Position numbers and translations under genes: made by a program | The notes under the pieces: generated by a model | What the model saw: the letters and a program-made list of their open reading frames with translations, nothing else | What the model was told of the DNA's origin: nothing | Database searches by the model: none | Shown here: in pieces, positions 10,666 to 21,500 of the stretch | Layout of the letters: the number at the start of each line of letters is the position of its first letter | Position numbering within the stretch: the first letter of the stretch is position 1 | Assembly: GCF_016919175.1 (NCBI RefSeq) | Contig: NZ_JAFFPU010000041.1 | Location: 16,875 to 80,874, forward strand | Length of the DNA stretch: 64,000 nt | Source: Leptospira ainlahdjerensis | Lineage (GTDB): Bacteria > Spirochaetota > Leptospiria > Leptospirales > Leptospiraceae | Direction of reading: 5' to 3'

Positions 10666-11496
10666 ATGCCCGAACTACCGGATTTGGTTATCATTCAAGA
10701 AAGACTTATCCCCGAATTGATCGATCGAAAAGTCGAATCTATCGAGATCATAGATCCGATCGTGGTTCGCGATCTTACCGGAGGAGCTCTGGAAAGCTCC
10801 TTCAAAGACGCGGCCTTTCAAAAGATAGAAAGGAACGGACCTTTTCTCAACTTTTCATTCGAAAAAGTGAATATAGTAGTTCATCCTATGTTGTCCGGAA
10901 GATTTTCGTTAGATCCGAAATACAAACGAAAGGATCTTTGTGTTCGGATTCATACGGACGGACCGGTCCTGAATTATATGGACGACACTAGGATGGGAAA
11001 GGTTTATTTTCTAAAACCGGAAGAATTGAAACAAATCCCGAAATACAAAACACAGGGGGTCGATCTCCTTTCGGAAGAATTCACCGAGTCCCTTTTTCTT
11101 AAATTAATGGATAAAAGCCGAAAACAAACGCGTGTATTTTTGATGGATCAGACCAAGCTAAGTGTATTAGGAAACGCTTATGCGGACGAAATCCTCTTTG
11201 CGGCGAGAATTCATCCGAAAACTCCCTGCAATCAACTTTCACCCGAAGACAAAATATTACTCTATAAAAGTATCAAAGAAGTCCTTTCCTCTTCGATCGA
11301 TTATATACGAAAGAAAAACTCTCCCTTGGAAGTAAAAGTAAGGGACCACGTCAAAGTCAGAAATCGGAAAAACGAACCCTGTCCCGTCTGTGGAACCACG
11401 ATCCGAAGGGCGAACGTTTTAGGTTACGATTCCTTTTTTTGTCCGAATTGTCAGCAGGCAAAAGGACAACAATTCATCGATTGGGGAAAAAAATAA
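10666..11496 (+). CDS. Fpg/Nei-family DNA glycosylase homologue
   Basis: 276 residues. It begins MPELPD: after Met removal this keeps the catalytic Pro1-Glu2 of Fpg/Nei enzymes. The middle has 'DQTKLSVLGNAYADEILF', equivalent to the family 'LGNIYxxE' segment, and the C terminus carries a zinc finger (CPVCG ... CPNCQ). Family members cut oxidised bases from DNA and nick the strand by beta,delta-elimination. One key residue differs: the Lys57 position of Fpg (RxGKYLL) reads RNGPFLN, a Pro in place of Lys. The enzyme may therefore have altered substrate range or reduced activity. It lies 78 bp behind the radical SAM gene, possibly in one transcript. Confidence 0.8.
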   Translation: MPELPDLVIIQERLIPELIDRKVESIEIIDPIVVRDLTGGALESSFKDAAFQKIERNGPFLNFSFEKVNIVVHPMLSGRFSLDPKYKRKDLCVRIHTDGPVLNYMDDTRMGKVYFLKPEELKQIPKYKTQGVDLLSEEFTESLFLKLMDKSRKQTRVFLMDQTKLSVLGNAYADEILFAARIHPKTPCNQLSPEDKILLYKSIKEVLSSSIDYIRKKNSPLEVKVRDHVKVRNRKNEPCPVCGTTIRRANVLGYDSFFCPNCQQAKGQQFIDWGKK

Positions 11497-11844
11497 GCTC
11501 GACCAAAACCTCGGAGTGTAGGAACTCCCATAAAATTTTATCGATTATCAAGTTCGAAACCGCTCAAAGGAAGTAATATGTTGGAACTCCATCGTTTTTA
11601 TAACGATGTAGAGAGTTGTACTAAACTTTGAATTTTGAGATTTTTGGGAAAAGTCCCAAGAAGAATCCGCCGAAAATTTCGGAATTCATTCTGAAAATCG
11701 AATCCAGTCAAAAATCAAACTTGGTCCGACAAAGTATCAACGCAGAATTTCGATTGCAGTGAACAAGGTTCTAAAATGTTCGCGACAGATTCCCTCTGCG
11801 GTTGATTCTCGTTGAAACCCGCTTCCCAAAAGAGCTAAAAATCC
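11497..11844. other. Intergenic stretch with a repeat remnant
   Basis: No gene seen. GTAGGAACTCCCAT at 11518-11531 followed by AT-rich sequence resembles the right half of the dispersed repeat. The remaining sequence shows nothing recognisable. Confidence 0.45.
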
Positions 11845-12867
11845 TCAGACCAATCCCCAGTCCAAACGGATCGGATAAGAATTTCGTCTTTTTTCAAAGT
11901 AGGTAGGATCTCCATTCTTCCAAGATTCTCTCAAAAGAAAGTCTTCCTCCCGAAGAAAAGTTTCTGTTTTGAATTCTCCCTTTGTTTCCAAAAAGAATTC
12001 CAGAGGCGGCAACGGTTGATCCTCATAAAGAATCGACAATTTTTCGGCTACACGATGGGTTCCGCTCATTCTTCCGATCTGACTGTAACCCGCGATATGA
12101 GGAGTAAAAACAGAATTTTCCGCACGCGCGAGAAAGGCTCCGAATTCTTTTGCGGGAGGTTCGGGATCAAACACATCCAATATTTTGAATATATCTTTTC
12201 TTTCCAATAATTTCAAAAACGCTTCGGGCGTGAAAATTTCCCCGCGACTCGTATTGATAAAAACACTTCGCAGTTTTAGAGAATCGACCGTCGATTCCGT
12301 GATCATCCTAAAAGTCGGTTCCGGACCTTCTTTCGTCAAGGGAACGTGATAACTTACGATATCCGAATTCAAAACCTCCTTCCAAGAAGTGGATTCTGCC
12401 TTATAAAACGGATCGTAAAAAACGGACTCGATTTCAAAAGACTTTAGAATTTTATGAAATTCTTTTCCAGTATGGCCGTGACCGATCATTCCCACTTTAG
12501 ATCTTTTGAGTTCCTTTTCCGAAAATCGGCTCTTAAGCCCGGCAAAACAATATTCCGCCACCGAACCTGCGTTACAACCGGGGGCGTTCAAAAAAATTCT
12601 TCCCGTTTCTTTGAGCGCGGCAAAGTCAACGTGATCCGTGCCGGAACTCACAGTCGCGAAAATTCTTACCGTCGGATATTTTTCGATCGCGTCTTTGTTT
12701 ATCCTTAATCTTGTGTTTGCGACGAGAATCTCCGGCGCGTCCTTGTCCAGTCGCGAAATCTGATCCGAAGTATAAGAGCGGACATCCAATTTTTCCAAAC
12801 GCGAAAAAATCTCCTTCGCTCCCGTCGTACCTTCCGGGTAATAGAGAATCGGTCTTTTCTGTTGCAC
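11845..12867 (-). CDS. D-2-hydroxyacid dehydrogenase, PdxB-like
   Basis: 340 residues. The NAD-binding centre (GMIGHGHTG, about 133) and the signatures NAPGCNAGSVAEY, VPLTKEGPEPT and TPHIAGYSQIG match erythronate-4-phosphate dehydrogenase (PdxB), which oxidises 4-phosphoerythronate in the DXP-dependent vitamin B6 pathway. The C terminus is shorter than the 380 residues of E. coli PdxB, so another D-2-hydroxyacid substrate is possible. The start is taken as GTG at 12867. No ATG is available until well inside the conserved domain, and an in-frame stop lies 12 bp upstream. The Shine-Dalgarno is weak. Divergent from the lipase-chaperone-like operon. Confidence 0.72.
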   Translation of the reverse strand: MQQKRPILYYPEGTTGAKEIFSRLEKLDVRSYTSDQISRLDKDAPEILVANTRLRINKDAIEKYPTVRIFATVSSGTDHVDFAALKETGRIFLNAPGCNAGSVAEYCFAGLKSRFSEKELKRSKVGMIGHGHTGKEFHKILKSFEIESVFYDPFYKAESTSWKEVLNSDIVSYHVPLTKEGPEPTFRMITESTVDSLKLRSVFINTSRGEIFTPEAFLKLLERKDIFKILDVFDPEPPAKEFGAFLARAENSVFTPHIAGYSQIGRMSGTHRVAEKLSILYEDQPLPPLEFFLETKGEFKTETFLREEDFLLRESWKNGDPTYFEKRRNSYPIRLDWGLV

Positions 12868-12954
12868 TACTTTGTCATTTCATCCGAACCCACTTTTTCA
12901 GAAAAAACAAAAAAGGTTTGCCTTGAGAAAGAATTCTTCGAGAATCACAGGTCC

Positions 12955-14007
12955 ATGAAATCTCTCCAGGAAAGAATTACATTCCCAGCGGTAATCGTAT
13001 TGATCTCCGTCATTCTCATCGCGTTGGTCTGGTTCGTTTTTTTTAGCGGAAGCGGCAGTTCCAAAAGCGGCTCCGCGAATTCTGAAACCGAATTTACTCT
13101 TCAGAGATCCGAATCGGGAGAATGGATTTTAAACCAAGCCGTAGTCGATACTTCCAGAAGAATTTTCGACGAGAACGGTAATTGGCTCACCTTCGACGAA
13201 CTCATGCAATACGCCGCAACCGGAGAAGTCAATCTTGTCTCCGAACTCTGGGCGCTCCGGAGACAATGTCCGGAAAACACCGCGTACGAACAATGTAACG
13301 AAATCATCCGCGCTTTCATCGCAGATCACTACTCCGGTAAGGACGCCGATTATCTGATGAAACTTTTTTCGGGTTACTTGAGATACGAAACTACGATGAG
13401 AGAATTCGAACTTCCGGATAAACTCAGCCGGGCCGAAAAATACGAGATCGTCAAAAAGAAAAGAAGGGAATTTTTTTCGGATAACGACGCTAAGTTGATT
13501 TTCGGTCTGGAGGAAGCGGAAGAAACCTATCAGGATTCTTTGAGCGGCTTTTTAAAAGACACGGAGTCTCTCAGCGGCGATAAAAGAATGGAACGATACG
13601 AAGATTACCGTAAAAACGTCTATGGTCAGTATTATAATACCGTAAAAACTCGGGAGCCTAAATACAATACTTACGAGACCGAAATGTTTTTAAGGGATAA
13701 AGAATTGGAAAAGATGAATCTTTCCGATAGAAACGGTAAAACGAGAGCGATTCGGGAAAAGTATTTCGGTAAGGATGGAGCCGATCGTATGGACGCGGTT
13801 TATAAAGAAATCGAAGAAAGGGAAAAAAAGGAAAAACAAACTCATACCGAAGAATCCGATTGGCTTCAGAAAAATTCTAACGTAAAGGGAGAAGCGAGAG
13901 AAAAAGCTCTCATGGAAATCCGCGTTAAAAACCTCGGAAAAGAAGAAGCCGAAGAATATTCAAGAAGACTTAAGTATGAAGAGGAACTCAAGAAAAATCA
14001 AAACTGA
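12955..14007 (+). CDS. Lipase chaperone (LifO)-like membrane-anchored protein
   Basis: 350 residues. A single N-terminal membrane helix (about 9-30) is followed by a small Ser/Gly linker and a long charged helical domain. That domain resembles lipase-specific foldases: RREFFSDNDAKLIFGLEEA and two later repeats with 'IREKYFGKDGADRM' and 'VKNLGKEEAEEYSRRL' echo the helical repeats of LifO. Such foldases wrap a secreted lipase in the periplasm, but no lipase gene is adjacent. The frame is open back to 12862, but ATG 12955 puts the membrane helix at the N terminus. Its TGA overlaps the ATG of lnt, so it is cotranscribed with lnt. Family assignment is by pattern and moderate. Confidence 0.6.
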   Translation: MKSLQERITFPAVIVLISVILIALVWFVFFSGSGSSKSGSANSETEFTLQRSESGEWILNQAVVDTSRRIFDENGNWLTFDELMQYAATGEVNLVSELWALRRQCPENTAYEQCNEIIRAFIADHYSGKDADYLMKLFSGYLRYETTMREFELPDKLSRAEKYEIVKKKRREFFSDNDAKLIFGLEEAEETYQDSLSGFLKDTESLSGDKRMERYEDYRKNVYGQYYNTVKTREPKYNTYETEMFLRDKELEKMNLSDRNGKTRAIREKYFGKDGADRMDAVYKEIEEREKKEKQTHTEESDWLQKNSNVKGEAREKALMEIRVKNLGKEEAEEYSRRLKYEEELKKNQN

Positions 14008-15755
14008 TGTTTTATCGATTCGTTCCCTTAGATTCAATTCGTTACAGAATCCTCCTTTGTTTCGGAGTGGGATTCGGCGTTCTTTTTGGACTTTCCCCTT
14101 TTTCTTTTCTAAGCGCGGGAATTTTAGCTTCGGTTTCCGCGTTATCCTTATTTTTTTCTCTCAATCGAGAATCTCCGACCCGCGCCGTTCTTTGGCTTTT
14201 CTTTCTCTCCCAAATTCTAAACTTTACGACATTTTTCTGGATTCCGGGATCAGTTTCTCGGATCTCCGGAACTGGACCGGCGGTTTCCTTTCTTTTTTTC
14301 CTTTTTTACGGTCTGATTTCGCATATCAAATTCGTTCCTTTCTATTTCATATTTCGTTTTTCGAATATTCAAAATTCTTCTAAACCCTGGGTTTTACTTT
14401 TATTTCCCTCGGCGGGAACGCTCGCGGATCTTATCACTTATCAAATTTTTCCCTGGTATTGGGGAAATCTTGTCTCCGGTTCGATCGTATTCGAACAGTT
14501 AGCCTCCGTTTTCGGAGTTTACGGTTTGAGTTTTCTTTTACTTTCCATCTCTTCGACTCTGATGTTTTTCATCGCTCACTTTAGAGATCGAAAAAAAAAG
14601 GAATTCAAAATCGCAGTTATCTCCCTCTTAGTGATCTCCGTCGTTTATATTTACGGTTTATATAAAATCAGGTTCGTTTCCGACTCGATCGCGGAAGGAA
14701 AAACAAAAATCCTTTCGGTTGCGCTGATACAACCCGACACGTCTCCCGGAACCAAAGATCTTCAAACCGACGAAATCTTTCTTGCGAGCACGATGAGCAA
14801 AATACTTTCCCTTGCGCTCCAAGGAAGTATGGCTTCCGAAAAACCTCCTTCGCTTATCATTCTTCCGGAATCATCGATTCCGTTTCACGGAACGATTAAT
14901 TCCGATGAAAATAAGAACGAACACATCTATTCATCCACGATGGAAGGACTCGTCCTCTATCTCTCCAAACATACCGGCGCGGACGTTCTTTTTAACGAAT
15001 TGAATATGGAAGACGGCCTATTGAGAAATCAGATCAGCCTATTCAAAAACTTGGATGGAATCACGGAACGTTATAATAAAAGAAGGCTCTTGGCCTTTGG
15101 AGAATATCTTCCTTTCGAATCGGAGTTTCCGTTTTTAAGAAAGATTTTTCGGGAGACCTCCCGTTACGTCCCCGGTAATTCTCCAAAACTTCTAACAGGA
15201 ACCTCCCTAAAAGACCGAACAAGTGTTCCGCCTCCTAACAGACGCGATCTCGCAAAAATCGGCGTCCCGGATGAAGTAAGAATCGGCTTCGATTCTCCGA
15301 AAATACAATCTGAGAAAATTAAAAATTTAGAATATTCTTATTCGATTCTTCCTCTTTTGTGTTACGAAGCGATGTTCACCGATCTTGTGCTCGATTATTT
15401 TAATTCCGAAGAACGCCCCGATCTTCTGGTCAATCTCACCAACGATTCCTGGTTTGATTCCGAATTGGAAGCGAACCAACATTCCGGAACCGTTCGTCTG
15501 CGCGCGATCGAAACCGGAATTCCGATGATTCGTTCCACCGTATCGGGAATTACGGATGTTTGGGATTCGAGAGGAATTTCATTGATTCAACCGATCGGAT
15601 TTCATGAAACCGCGATCCGCACGTTTTCGATTCAACTCAATCCTTCCAGCGCAACCTTTTATACAAAAATCGGAAATACTTTTCTTTGGATTGCTTCCTC
15701 ACTGATTGTTTTACTTCGGCTCTTCTTAGTGTTCCGAAGCGGAAGGAAAATTTGA
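14007..15755 (+). CDS. lnt: Apolipoprotein N-acyltransferase
   Basis: 582 residues. The N-terminal ~215 residues form about six to seven membrane segments. The rest is a periplasmic nitrilase-like domain whose catalytic triad is visible: Glu in LIILPESS, Lys in ITERYNKRRLL and Cys in LPLLCYEAMF. LVNLTNDSWF and the GEYLPFE segment are also diagnostic. Lnt adds the third acyl chain to the N-terminal cysteine of lipoproteins at the inner membrane, the last maturation step before sorting. It is longer than the ~510 residues of E. coli Lnt, with an extra loop before the Cys region. Starts on the TGATG overlap with the preceding gene and is followed immediately by the exonuclease-like gene. Confidence 0.92.
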   Translation: MFYRFVPLDSIRYRILLCFGVGFGVLFGLSPFSFLSAGILASVSALSLFFSLNRESPTRAVLWLFFLSQILNFTTFFWIPGSVSRISGTGPAVSFLFFLFYGLISHIKFVPFYFIFRFSNIQNSSKPWVLLLFPSAGTLADLITYQIFPWYWGNLVSGSIVFEQLASVFGVYGLSFLLLSISSTLMFFIAHFRDRKKKEFKIAVISLLVISVVYIYGLYKIRFVSDSIAEGKTKILSVALIQPDTSPGTKDLQTDEIFLASTMSKILSLALQGSMASEKPPSLIILPESSIPFHGTINSDENKNEHIYSSTMEGLVLYLSKHTGADVLFNELNMEDGLLRNQISLFKNLDGITERYNKRRLLAFGEYLPFESEFPFLRKIFRETSRYVPGNSPKLLTGTSLKDRTSVPPPNRRDLAKIGVPDEVRIGFDSPKIQSEKIKNLEYSYSILPLLCYEAMFTDLVLDYFNSEERPDLLVNLTNDSWFDSELEANQHSGTVRLRAIETGIPMIRSTVSGITDVWDSRGISLIQPIGFHETAIRTFSIQLNPSSATFYTKIGNTFLWIASSLIVLLRLFLVFRSGRKI

Positions 15756-16529
15756 ATGCTCGAACACACGTTTTGCCATTTACCGGGTATAGATTCGGTC
15801 GAAGAAAAAAATCTTTGGGAAAAGGGGGTTCTTAACTGGAAAGATCTGAAGGATTATTTAAGAACTGAATCAGTTCCGATCAAAAATCTCATCTTAGACG
15901 CATTAGAATTTTCTAAAAAAGAATTGGAACGGGAGAATTTTTTTTACTTCTTCCACGTTCTTTCCGCAAAACATCACTGGCGATTATTTCCCACGATCCG
16001 TCAAAAACTGCTCTATCTCGATATCGAAACGACCGGTTTGGCGAGCGAAGATAGAACCACAATGATCGGAACCTACGACGGAACCGAATACAAAGCTTAC
16101 ACCCGCGGGTTCAACCTGGATTTATTCTTGGACAATGTGAGTCCCGATCGAATTTTTGTCACTTACAACGGAATCGCCTTTGACGTCCCTTTTCTGGAAA
16201 GGGAATTTAACGTTCGTTTTAGGAACAACCACATTGATATTATGTTTTTCTTAAGGTCTCTAGGAATCAAAGGCGGACTCAAAGGTTGCGAAAAAACCTT
16301 GGGAATCAGCAGACCGGAAGAAGCCGCGATCAACGGCGCTGACGCAGTCAAACTCTGGAGACAATATGTAGACTACGACGATACCGACGCTCTGAGAATC
16401 TTAGAAGGTTACAACCGGGAAGACACTGTGAATCTTGAAATCCTTTTCATCAGAGGATACAATTTAAAAATCAAAGAAACTGCGTTCTATGGAGAAATCA
16501 TCAGAGAACCCGGAGACTTTCGGTCTTAA
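15756..16529 (+). CDS. Ribonuclease H-like exonuclease domain protein (YprB type)
   Basis: 257 residues. LYLDIETTGL (about 88) is the DEDD exonuclease motif I, FVTYNGIAFDVPFLEREF supplies motif II, and GYNREDTVNLEIL (about 216) motif III. This is the YprB-type RNase H-like subgroup, predicted 3'-5' nucleases acting on DNA or RNA with two metal ions. The short N terminus lacks further domains. Start ATG 15756 follows the lnt stop codon with no gap, so it is the third gene of that operon. Its link to lipoprotein processing is unclear. Confidence 0.8.
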   Translation: MLEHTFCHLPGIDSVEEKNLWEKGVLNWKDLKDYLRTESVPIKNLILDALEFSKKELERENFFYFFHVLSAKHHWRLFPTIRQKLLYLDIETTGLASEDRTTMIGTYDGTEYKAYTRGFNLDLFLDNVSPDRIFVTYNGIAFDVPFLEREFNVRFRNNHIDIMFFLRSLGIKGGLKGCEKTLGISRPEEAAINGADAVKLWRQYVDYDDTDALRILEGYNREDTVNLEILFIRGYNLKIKETAFYGEIIREPGDFRS

Positions 16530-16576
16530 CGGATTTTGAAACCTCTTCTTCAAGATCCGCGCGGCGGTGGATTTTT

Positions 16577-16780
16577 GTCGGAGTTCCGACGGATGAGAAG
16601 AGGAGCTTTTTTACTTGCAAGATTAGAATTTTCTGATATAGGAAAGTTTCCCGGAGTTTTTCCCGCCACCGCGCCCCTCCACCCAAAATCAGGGCGGGGC
16701 GCGCGACTTTCACGGAGGAGCGTCGGAGTTCCAACAAATTCTTTCTGAAGATCCAAACAACTTGTGGAGAAGGTTATCCA
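16577..16780 (-). repeat. Dispersed palindromic repeat, copy C
   Basis: Minus-strand copy. The palindromes GTCGGAGTTCCGAC (16577-16590) and GTCGGAGTTCCAAC (16722-16735) are 145 bp apart around a GC-rich core (about 16665-16712). The end at 16757-16780 (CAACTTGTGGAGAAGGTTAT) matches the terminal inverted repeat. The other end is missing, so this copy is truncated. In this copy both palindromes are of the GTCGG type, whereas the others have GTCGG and GTAGG. It lies between the convergent exonuclease-like and metallo-hydrolase genes. 16781-16962 shows nothing else. Confidence 0.75.
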
Positions 16781-16962
16781 TCCTAGATAGGGTTACTGGA
16801 GCGGAGTTTAATTTCGAAAAAAATCAGACAAACGGAAACGAACCTGAATTTCCATTTCTTTTTATCTGGGATTCTTATCTTTGATCTACTTTCTATTTTA
16901 TTTATTTCTGAAGAATTTTGCCCTCGAAAAAATCAGTCGATTTTCAAACGAAAAAGCAATTC

Positions 16963-17985
16963 CTATTCGCCGCCGATCCAGCGATACTTTTCATAAGGAG
17001 GGTCGATTTCCAGAATCTGAACCTGACCTTGATCTATCAGTTTTCGAATCAGGGAATGCATGATCGCCAAAGCGGTGTTATAGTAACCGCTATTCGCTAC
17101 TTTTTCTCCCATTGCTTCCAATACCAAAGTGGAAAGATCCTGATCGTTTTCTTTTAAACGACGAACCACTCCCCTTTCCAAGAGATTGAGAGTTTTAGAA
17201 AGAAGTTTGATCGCCCTCTGCGGATCTTCCGGTTCCGGTCCATGCGCGGGAAGAAGTCTTCGGATCGGCAGTTTGGAAAGCCGATCTAAGGATCGGTGAT
17301 AGTCGTAGAGATTTCCGTCGATTTCCGCATAGATAGAGGAAATGTTCTGCAAAACCAAATCGCCAGTGAAATAAATTTTTTCTCCGAGAATATATGGAGT
17401 CAAATGCCATCGATTGTGCCCCGGCGTATAAAGAATTCCGATCTCTCTTCCGCCGGCCACGATCACGTCCCCCTCTACGAGTTCTACGTCGAAGTTTAAA
17501 TAAGGATCGACCCTTTCCGAATTATTGAGAGCGTCTTGGAATTCGAAAATTCCCGTGTCCACTCTTTTGAGCTCCTCCGCTCGAACTGAATTATCGTGAT
17601 GCCCTTTGTAGACCAATCTCCGCATCGCCCTTTGAAAAACTTGGACAAATTCCACGTAGTTGTCGATGCCCGCGGCCATCCCGGCCATAGCGTATAACTT
17701 CGCATCGGTATAATAACGAAGAGTCAAAGCCGCGCTCATATGATCCAGATGATTGTGAGTGTAGATGATGTGTTTGATTTTGCTCAAAGAAAGACCGATC
17801 TTCTTGAGCGCTTTTTGTAAAAGTCCTAGATTTTCAATATAACCCGAATCTATAATCGTAGGCTCGCCGTCGGGGAGAATATAAATGTTGTTAGGTGAAT
17901 AGAACGGCTGAGGAATTTCAGTTTTGAAAATCCCATCGCCGATCTCCTGCACATCGGGTATGGAATCGTATCGATGAATTTTCAT
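16963..17985 (-). CDS. MBL-fold metallo-hydrolase
   Basis: 340 residues of the metallo-beta-lactamase fold. The metal motif is THNHLDH (His77, His79, Asp81, His82). Further ligands are in TPGHNRWHLTPY, YFTGDLV (Asp) and LPAHGPEP. A C-terminal helical extension (about 270-340) is like that of hydrolases acting on thioesters or glutathione conjugates. The exact substrate cannot be read. ATG at 17985 with GGGAGAG at ideal distance. It stands alone, 110 bp downstream of the response regulator gene on the same strand. Confidence 0.85.
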   Translation of the reverse strand: MKIHRYDSIPDVQEIGDGIFKTEIPQPFYSPNNIYILPDGEPTIIDSGYIENLGLLQKALKKIGLSLSKIKHIIYTHNHLDHMSAALTLRYYTDAKLYAMAGMAAGIDNYVEFVQVFQRAMRRLVYKGHHDNSVRAEELKRVDTGIFEFQDALNNSERVDPYLNFDVELVEGDVIVAGGREIGILYTPGHNRWHLTPYILGEKIYFTGDLVLQNISSIYAEIDGNLYDYHRSLDRLSKLPIRRLLPAHGPEPEDPQRAIKLLSKTLNLLERGVVRRLKENDQDLSTLVLEAMGEKVANSGYYNTALAIMHSLIRKLIDQGQVQILEIDPPYEKYRWIGGE

Positions 17986-18095
17986 TAAACTCTCCCAAAA
18001 AGAGCGGACCTCTTTGATTACAAAGTCTTTCGGTGAGCACAGGCGGGCAAATGAAATTTCAATCCACGTGCGACGAAGGATAATGCCGAATCGAC

Positions 18096-18491
18096 CTAAT
18101 TCTTACCGCAACAAACCTTAACCGCGTCTAACAATTGTTTCGGGTCCCAAGGCTTAGGAAGAACGGCGTATGTTCCAGCTTCTTTCATTACTCTTTCCAC
18201 TGCGGCTTCGTCCACGTGCCCAGTGATCAAAATAGAGCGTATCTCTGGATATTTTTGATGAACTAAAATTAGAAATTCGTCCCCCTTAATACCGGGCATT
18301 CTCCAATCGGAAAGTATAAGAATAACGTTGATTCCGTTTCCTACCAACTCATCCACAACCTCAAGAGCTTCTTTTGCGTTGATCGCCGTTTCATATTGAA
18401 ATTCGTTTCCGAATTGTTTTTTCAATTCTTGTTTCAAAGCGATCAAGATAATCGGTTCGTCGTCCACACAGAGAATCGCGTTATTATTCAT
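18096..18491 (-). CDS. Single-domain response regulator (CheY-like)
   Basis: 131 residues made only of a receiver domain: acidic pair Asp10-Asp11, phosphorylation site Asp62 in [11 protein letters not shown], Thr90 and Lys113. There is no output domain, so it acts through protein contact or in a phosphorelay. It starts 24 bp downstream of the large histidine kinase on the same strand and is its likely partner. The DWRMP signature resembles the RpfG/HupR receiver subgroup. Confidence 0.9.
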   Translation of the reverse strand: MNNNAILCVDDEPIILIALKQELKKQFGNEFQYETAINAKEALEVVDELVGNGINVILILSDWRMPGIKGDEFLILVHQKYPEIRSILITGHVDEAAVERVMKEAGTYAVLPKPWDPKQLLDAVKVCCGKN

Positions 18492-18515
18492 AGTATTTTA
18501 TTAAAGGTATCTCCG

Positions 18516-21500
18516 TTATACCGAGCCTGCAGACTTCAACCGCACGCTAAATGTCGTTTTTCCAGGAACACTCTCGAACTCTATCTTACCGCCCATCTTC
18601 TCTATAATTTTCTTACAAATATCCAACCCGAGTCCGATTCCTTCGCCTTGTTTTTTTGTGGTAAAAAAAGGTTCGAAGATCTTGTCTTTTACTGAATCCG
18701 GAATACCGCTCCCAGAATCGATAAAAGAAGTTATAATCCAAGAATCCTGTTTTTCAATTCTGATTTCTATCTTGCCTTGATAATTCATCGCCTGCAAACC
18801 ATTATTCAAAAGATTGATCCAAACTTGATTGAGTTTGTTTCCGTTTCCAAGACAAAGTTCTTCCGTCCGATAATCCCTATAAACCTCGACTCCGTATTTT
18901 ATCTTTGTATGATATAAGGTAAGAATGGTTTCAATTTCGGATTTTATATCCACCGGAACGATTTCGCCTTCTTGATCGTTGATTCCCGGATTTAGATAAT
19001 TCTTCAAAGCCTCGACCACGTGAGAGGCCTTTCCGCTCGCAATCGAAATGACATTGCTCAATCTTACGATCGTTGAAAAAGAGGACACTGCCGTCAAAAT
19101 CTCCATTCTCTTTTCGGTCCTCAAAAGATCTGGGAGTTTTTCTTTCAATCGATACACTCCCGCATCCAACACTGAGTTCGCTACGTTATCAAAATCCGGG
19201 ACTCCCTCGTTTTGAAAAATTTGAACCAGTTCCTTTTTCAAACTCCGATTCGGTATGATCTCCGATTGGGAAGCGTCCTGTAGACTTTCCGCTAAAAGAA
19301 TTTTAAAATCCTGAACCTCTTCCTCGCTAAAACTAAAAATCAGATTTGGAATTTCCCTAATTTCATTTTGAAGAATTTCAAGTATGGCCCGGTTTGAAGA
19401 TACGATCGCTCCCAGAGGTGTGTTGAGTTCATGGGTCATTCCCGCCGCGAGCTGACCTATGGCGGCCAACTTTTCGGATAAAAGCAATTGATCCTGCGCT
19501 CCGTGAAGCTCCTTCATCGTCTTTTCGAGATTGTGAACCGCTTCCACCAAATCGATATTCGATCTGCGAAGTTCCTCGGTTCGAAGATCGATCTTTTTTT
19601 CCAAGTTTGCATTGAGATCCAAGATCGTCTCTTCGGCTTCCTTATTTTTGGTTATATCGTAGATAATTCCGAATATTTGCGTGGGAGATCCGTTCGAATT
19701 TCTTTTATAGACCAATTCTCTGGAAATCAACCATCTCCAATTTCCGTCTTTATGTTTCATTCGATATTGGTGTTCGATCAAATCCTTATCGCTTGCCTTC
19801 TCATAACGCGGAAGGATTTCTTTGAGATAAATCTCGTAATCGCTCGGATGCATCAGAGTTCGAACCACATGATCTTCCATCGACTGCAATTCATCCACCG
19901 AATATCCAAGAACCATCTCGATCCCATTGTTACTATAGACGTTTTTTTTCTCTACTATATCATAAATATATAATATATCAGGAGTGATATCCAGAATCGA
20001 CTCTATAAACTGATTTCTTTCCCTAAGATTTTCCTCGATTCGTTTTAGTTCGGTCACGTCGACCATCACACCTCGAAGCCATTTTGGCCGATTGTCGGAA
20101 ACGATCACTTTTACGATATCCCGGAGCCAAACCGAACTTCCGTCCTTTCTCAAAAACCGATATTCAAAGTCGTGGGCCTCCATTCTTCCCGTGCAGGCGA
20201 TACAATAATCGACGGCCCAAATCCGATCGTCGGGATGAAGATGATCCGCCCAAAAGCCAGGTTCTTTCCATTCATCGACGGAATAGCCGAGCATACTTAC
20301 GACCTGTTGACTTATGAAAGTGAAATTAAAGTTTGTAGCATCGGCTTCCCAGACGATTCCGGGAGTTGTGTCCACAAGATCTCGGAATCTTTCCTCGCTC
20401 GACTTCGTTCTTCGAAATGATTCCTGCAGTTGTTCCGCCATGTGATTAAAGGAGTGGGATAGAGTTCCCAATTCTTCCAGACGGCTGCTTGGAACCCTTT
20501 GTTTAAAATCTCCGTGAGCCATCGCGCGGCTTGCATTCAGAATTTTTTGAATCGGAGCCGTTACAATCCCGGCAAGAAACGCTCCGATTAGAAGCGAAAG
20601 TGTAAGCGCGATCGCAAACACCATCGCGGATTGACTACTCCCGATTCTTACTCCCTCCAAATAATATGCGGCGGGAATCGAGGTGATCACGATCCAATTC
20701 TTATCTCCATGATTGTCCTCGTAGGGAGTCGCCTGATTGAGCCAAGTTTCCAAAGACAAAGGTTTTGCCGTGATCACATCAAAACTAAATTGTACGGGAG
20801 ATTTTAAAGAGTTGAGATCCCCCAGATTTTTTCTCAGAGCCTGGATTGCGTTTACAAAAACGGGATCCCCTTCTATTCCTTCCTTCCAACCTCCGGCGTT
20901 TTCGTATTTGGAAGAAGCGATCAGAACTCCCGTTCGATCAATGATGATCGCACGACCGTGTTCAGCTATGCTCGTCGATTTTAGAAGGGGAAGAATCCCC
21001 TTTAAACGAAGAGGTTCTTCCTGTTTTTTGGAATTCTCCAAATAACGATCCAATTGAAAATTTATATTTTCCGAAATTTCCTGATGTAATCTTCCCGCAA
21101 GTTTATCCGCCGCATTCTCCGAACTTCTTAGATTGAGATAGGCGGTCATTCCGACCATAACCATAACGAGAAAGATAAACGGAGTCACCATGAACATTCG
21201 GATCGGCAAACCAAGGATCGGCTTTTCATCCTCTTCGTTTCGATCCTTAACTTCGCTCCAAAGCCATTCCTTTCTATGGAATGCGAATTCTCTCACATGA
21301 CCGGGGATTTGAATCCAGAAGAGCCCGTATTTTTTTGCAAGAGGAAATACGACAAGCATCGCAAACGGCGCTAAAATCCAGGTGATCGAGGTCGTAAAAA
21401 ACAAAGCCGGAGTAATGTTTCTATAGGAAATCCCGGGTGTAAAACGATTCGCACAGATATATCCCCAGAGTTGAGGCTCGATCGCCATAAAGACAAAAAC

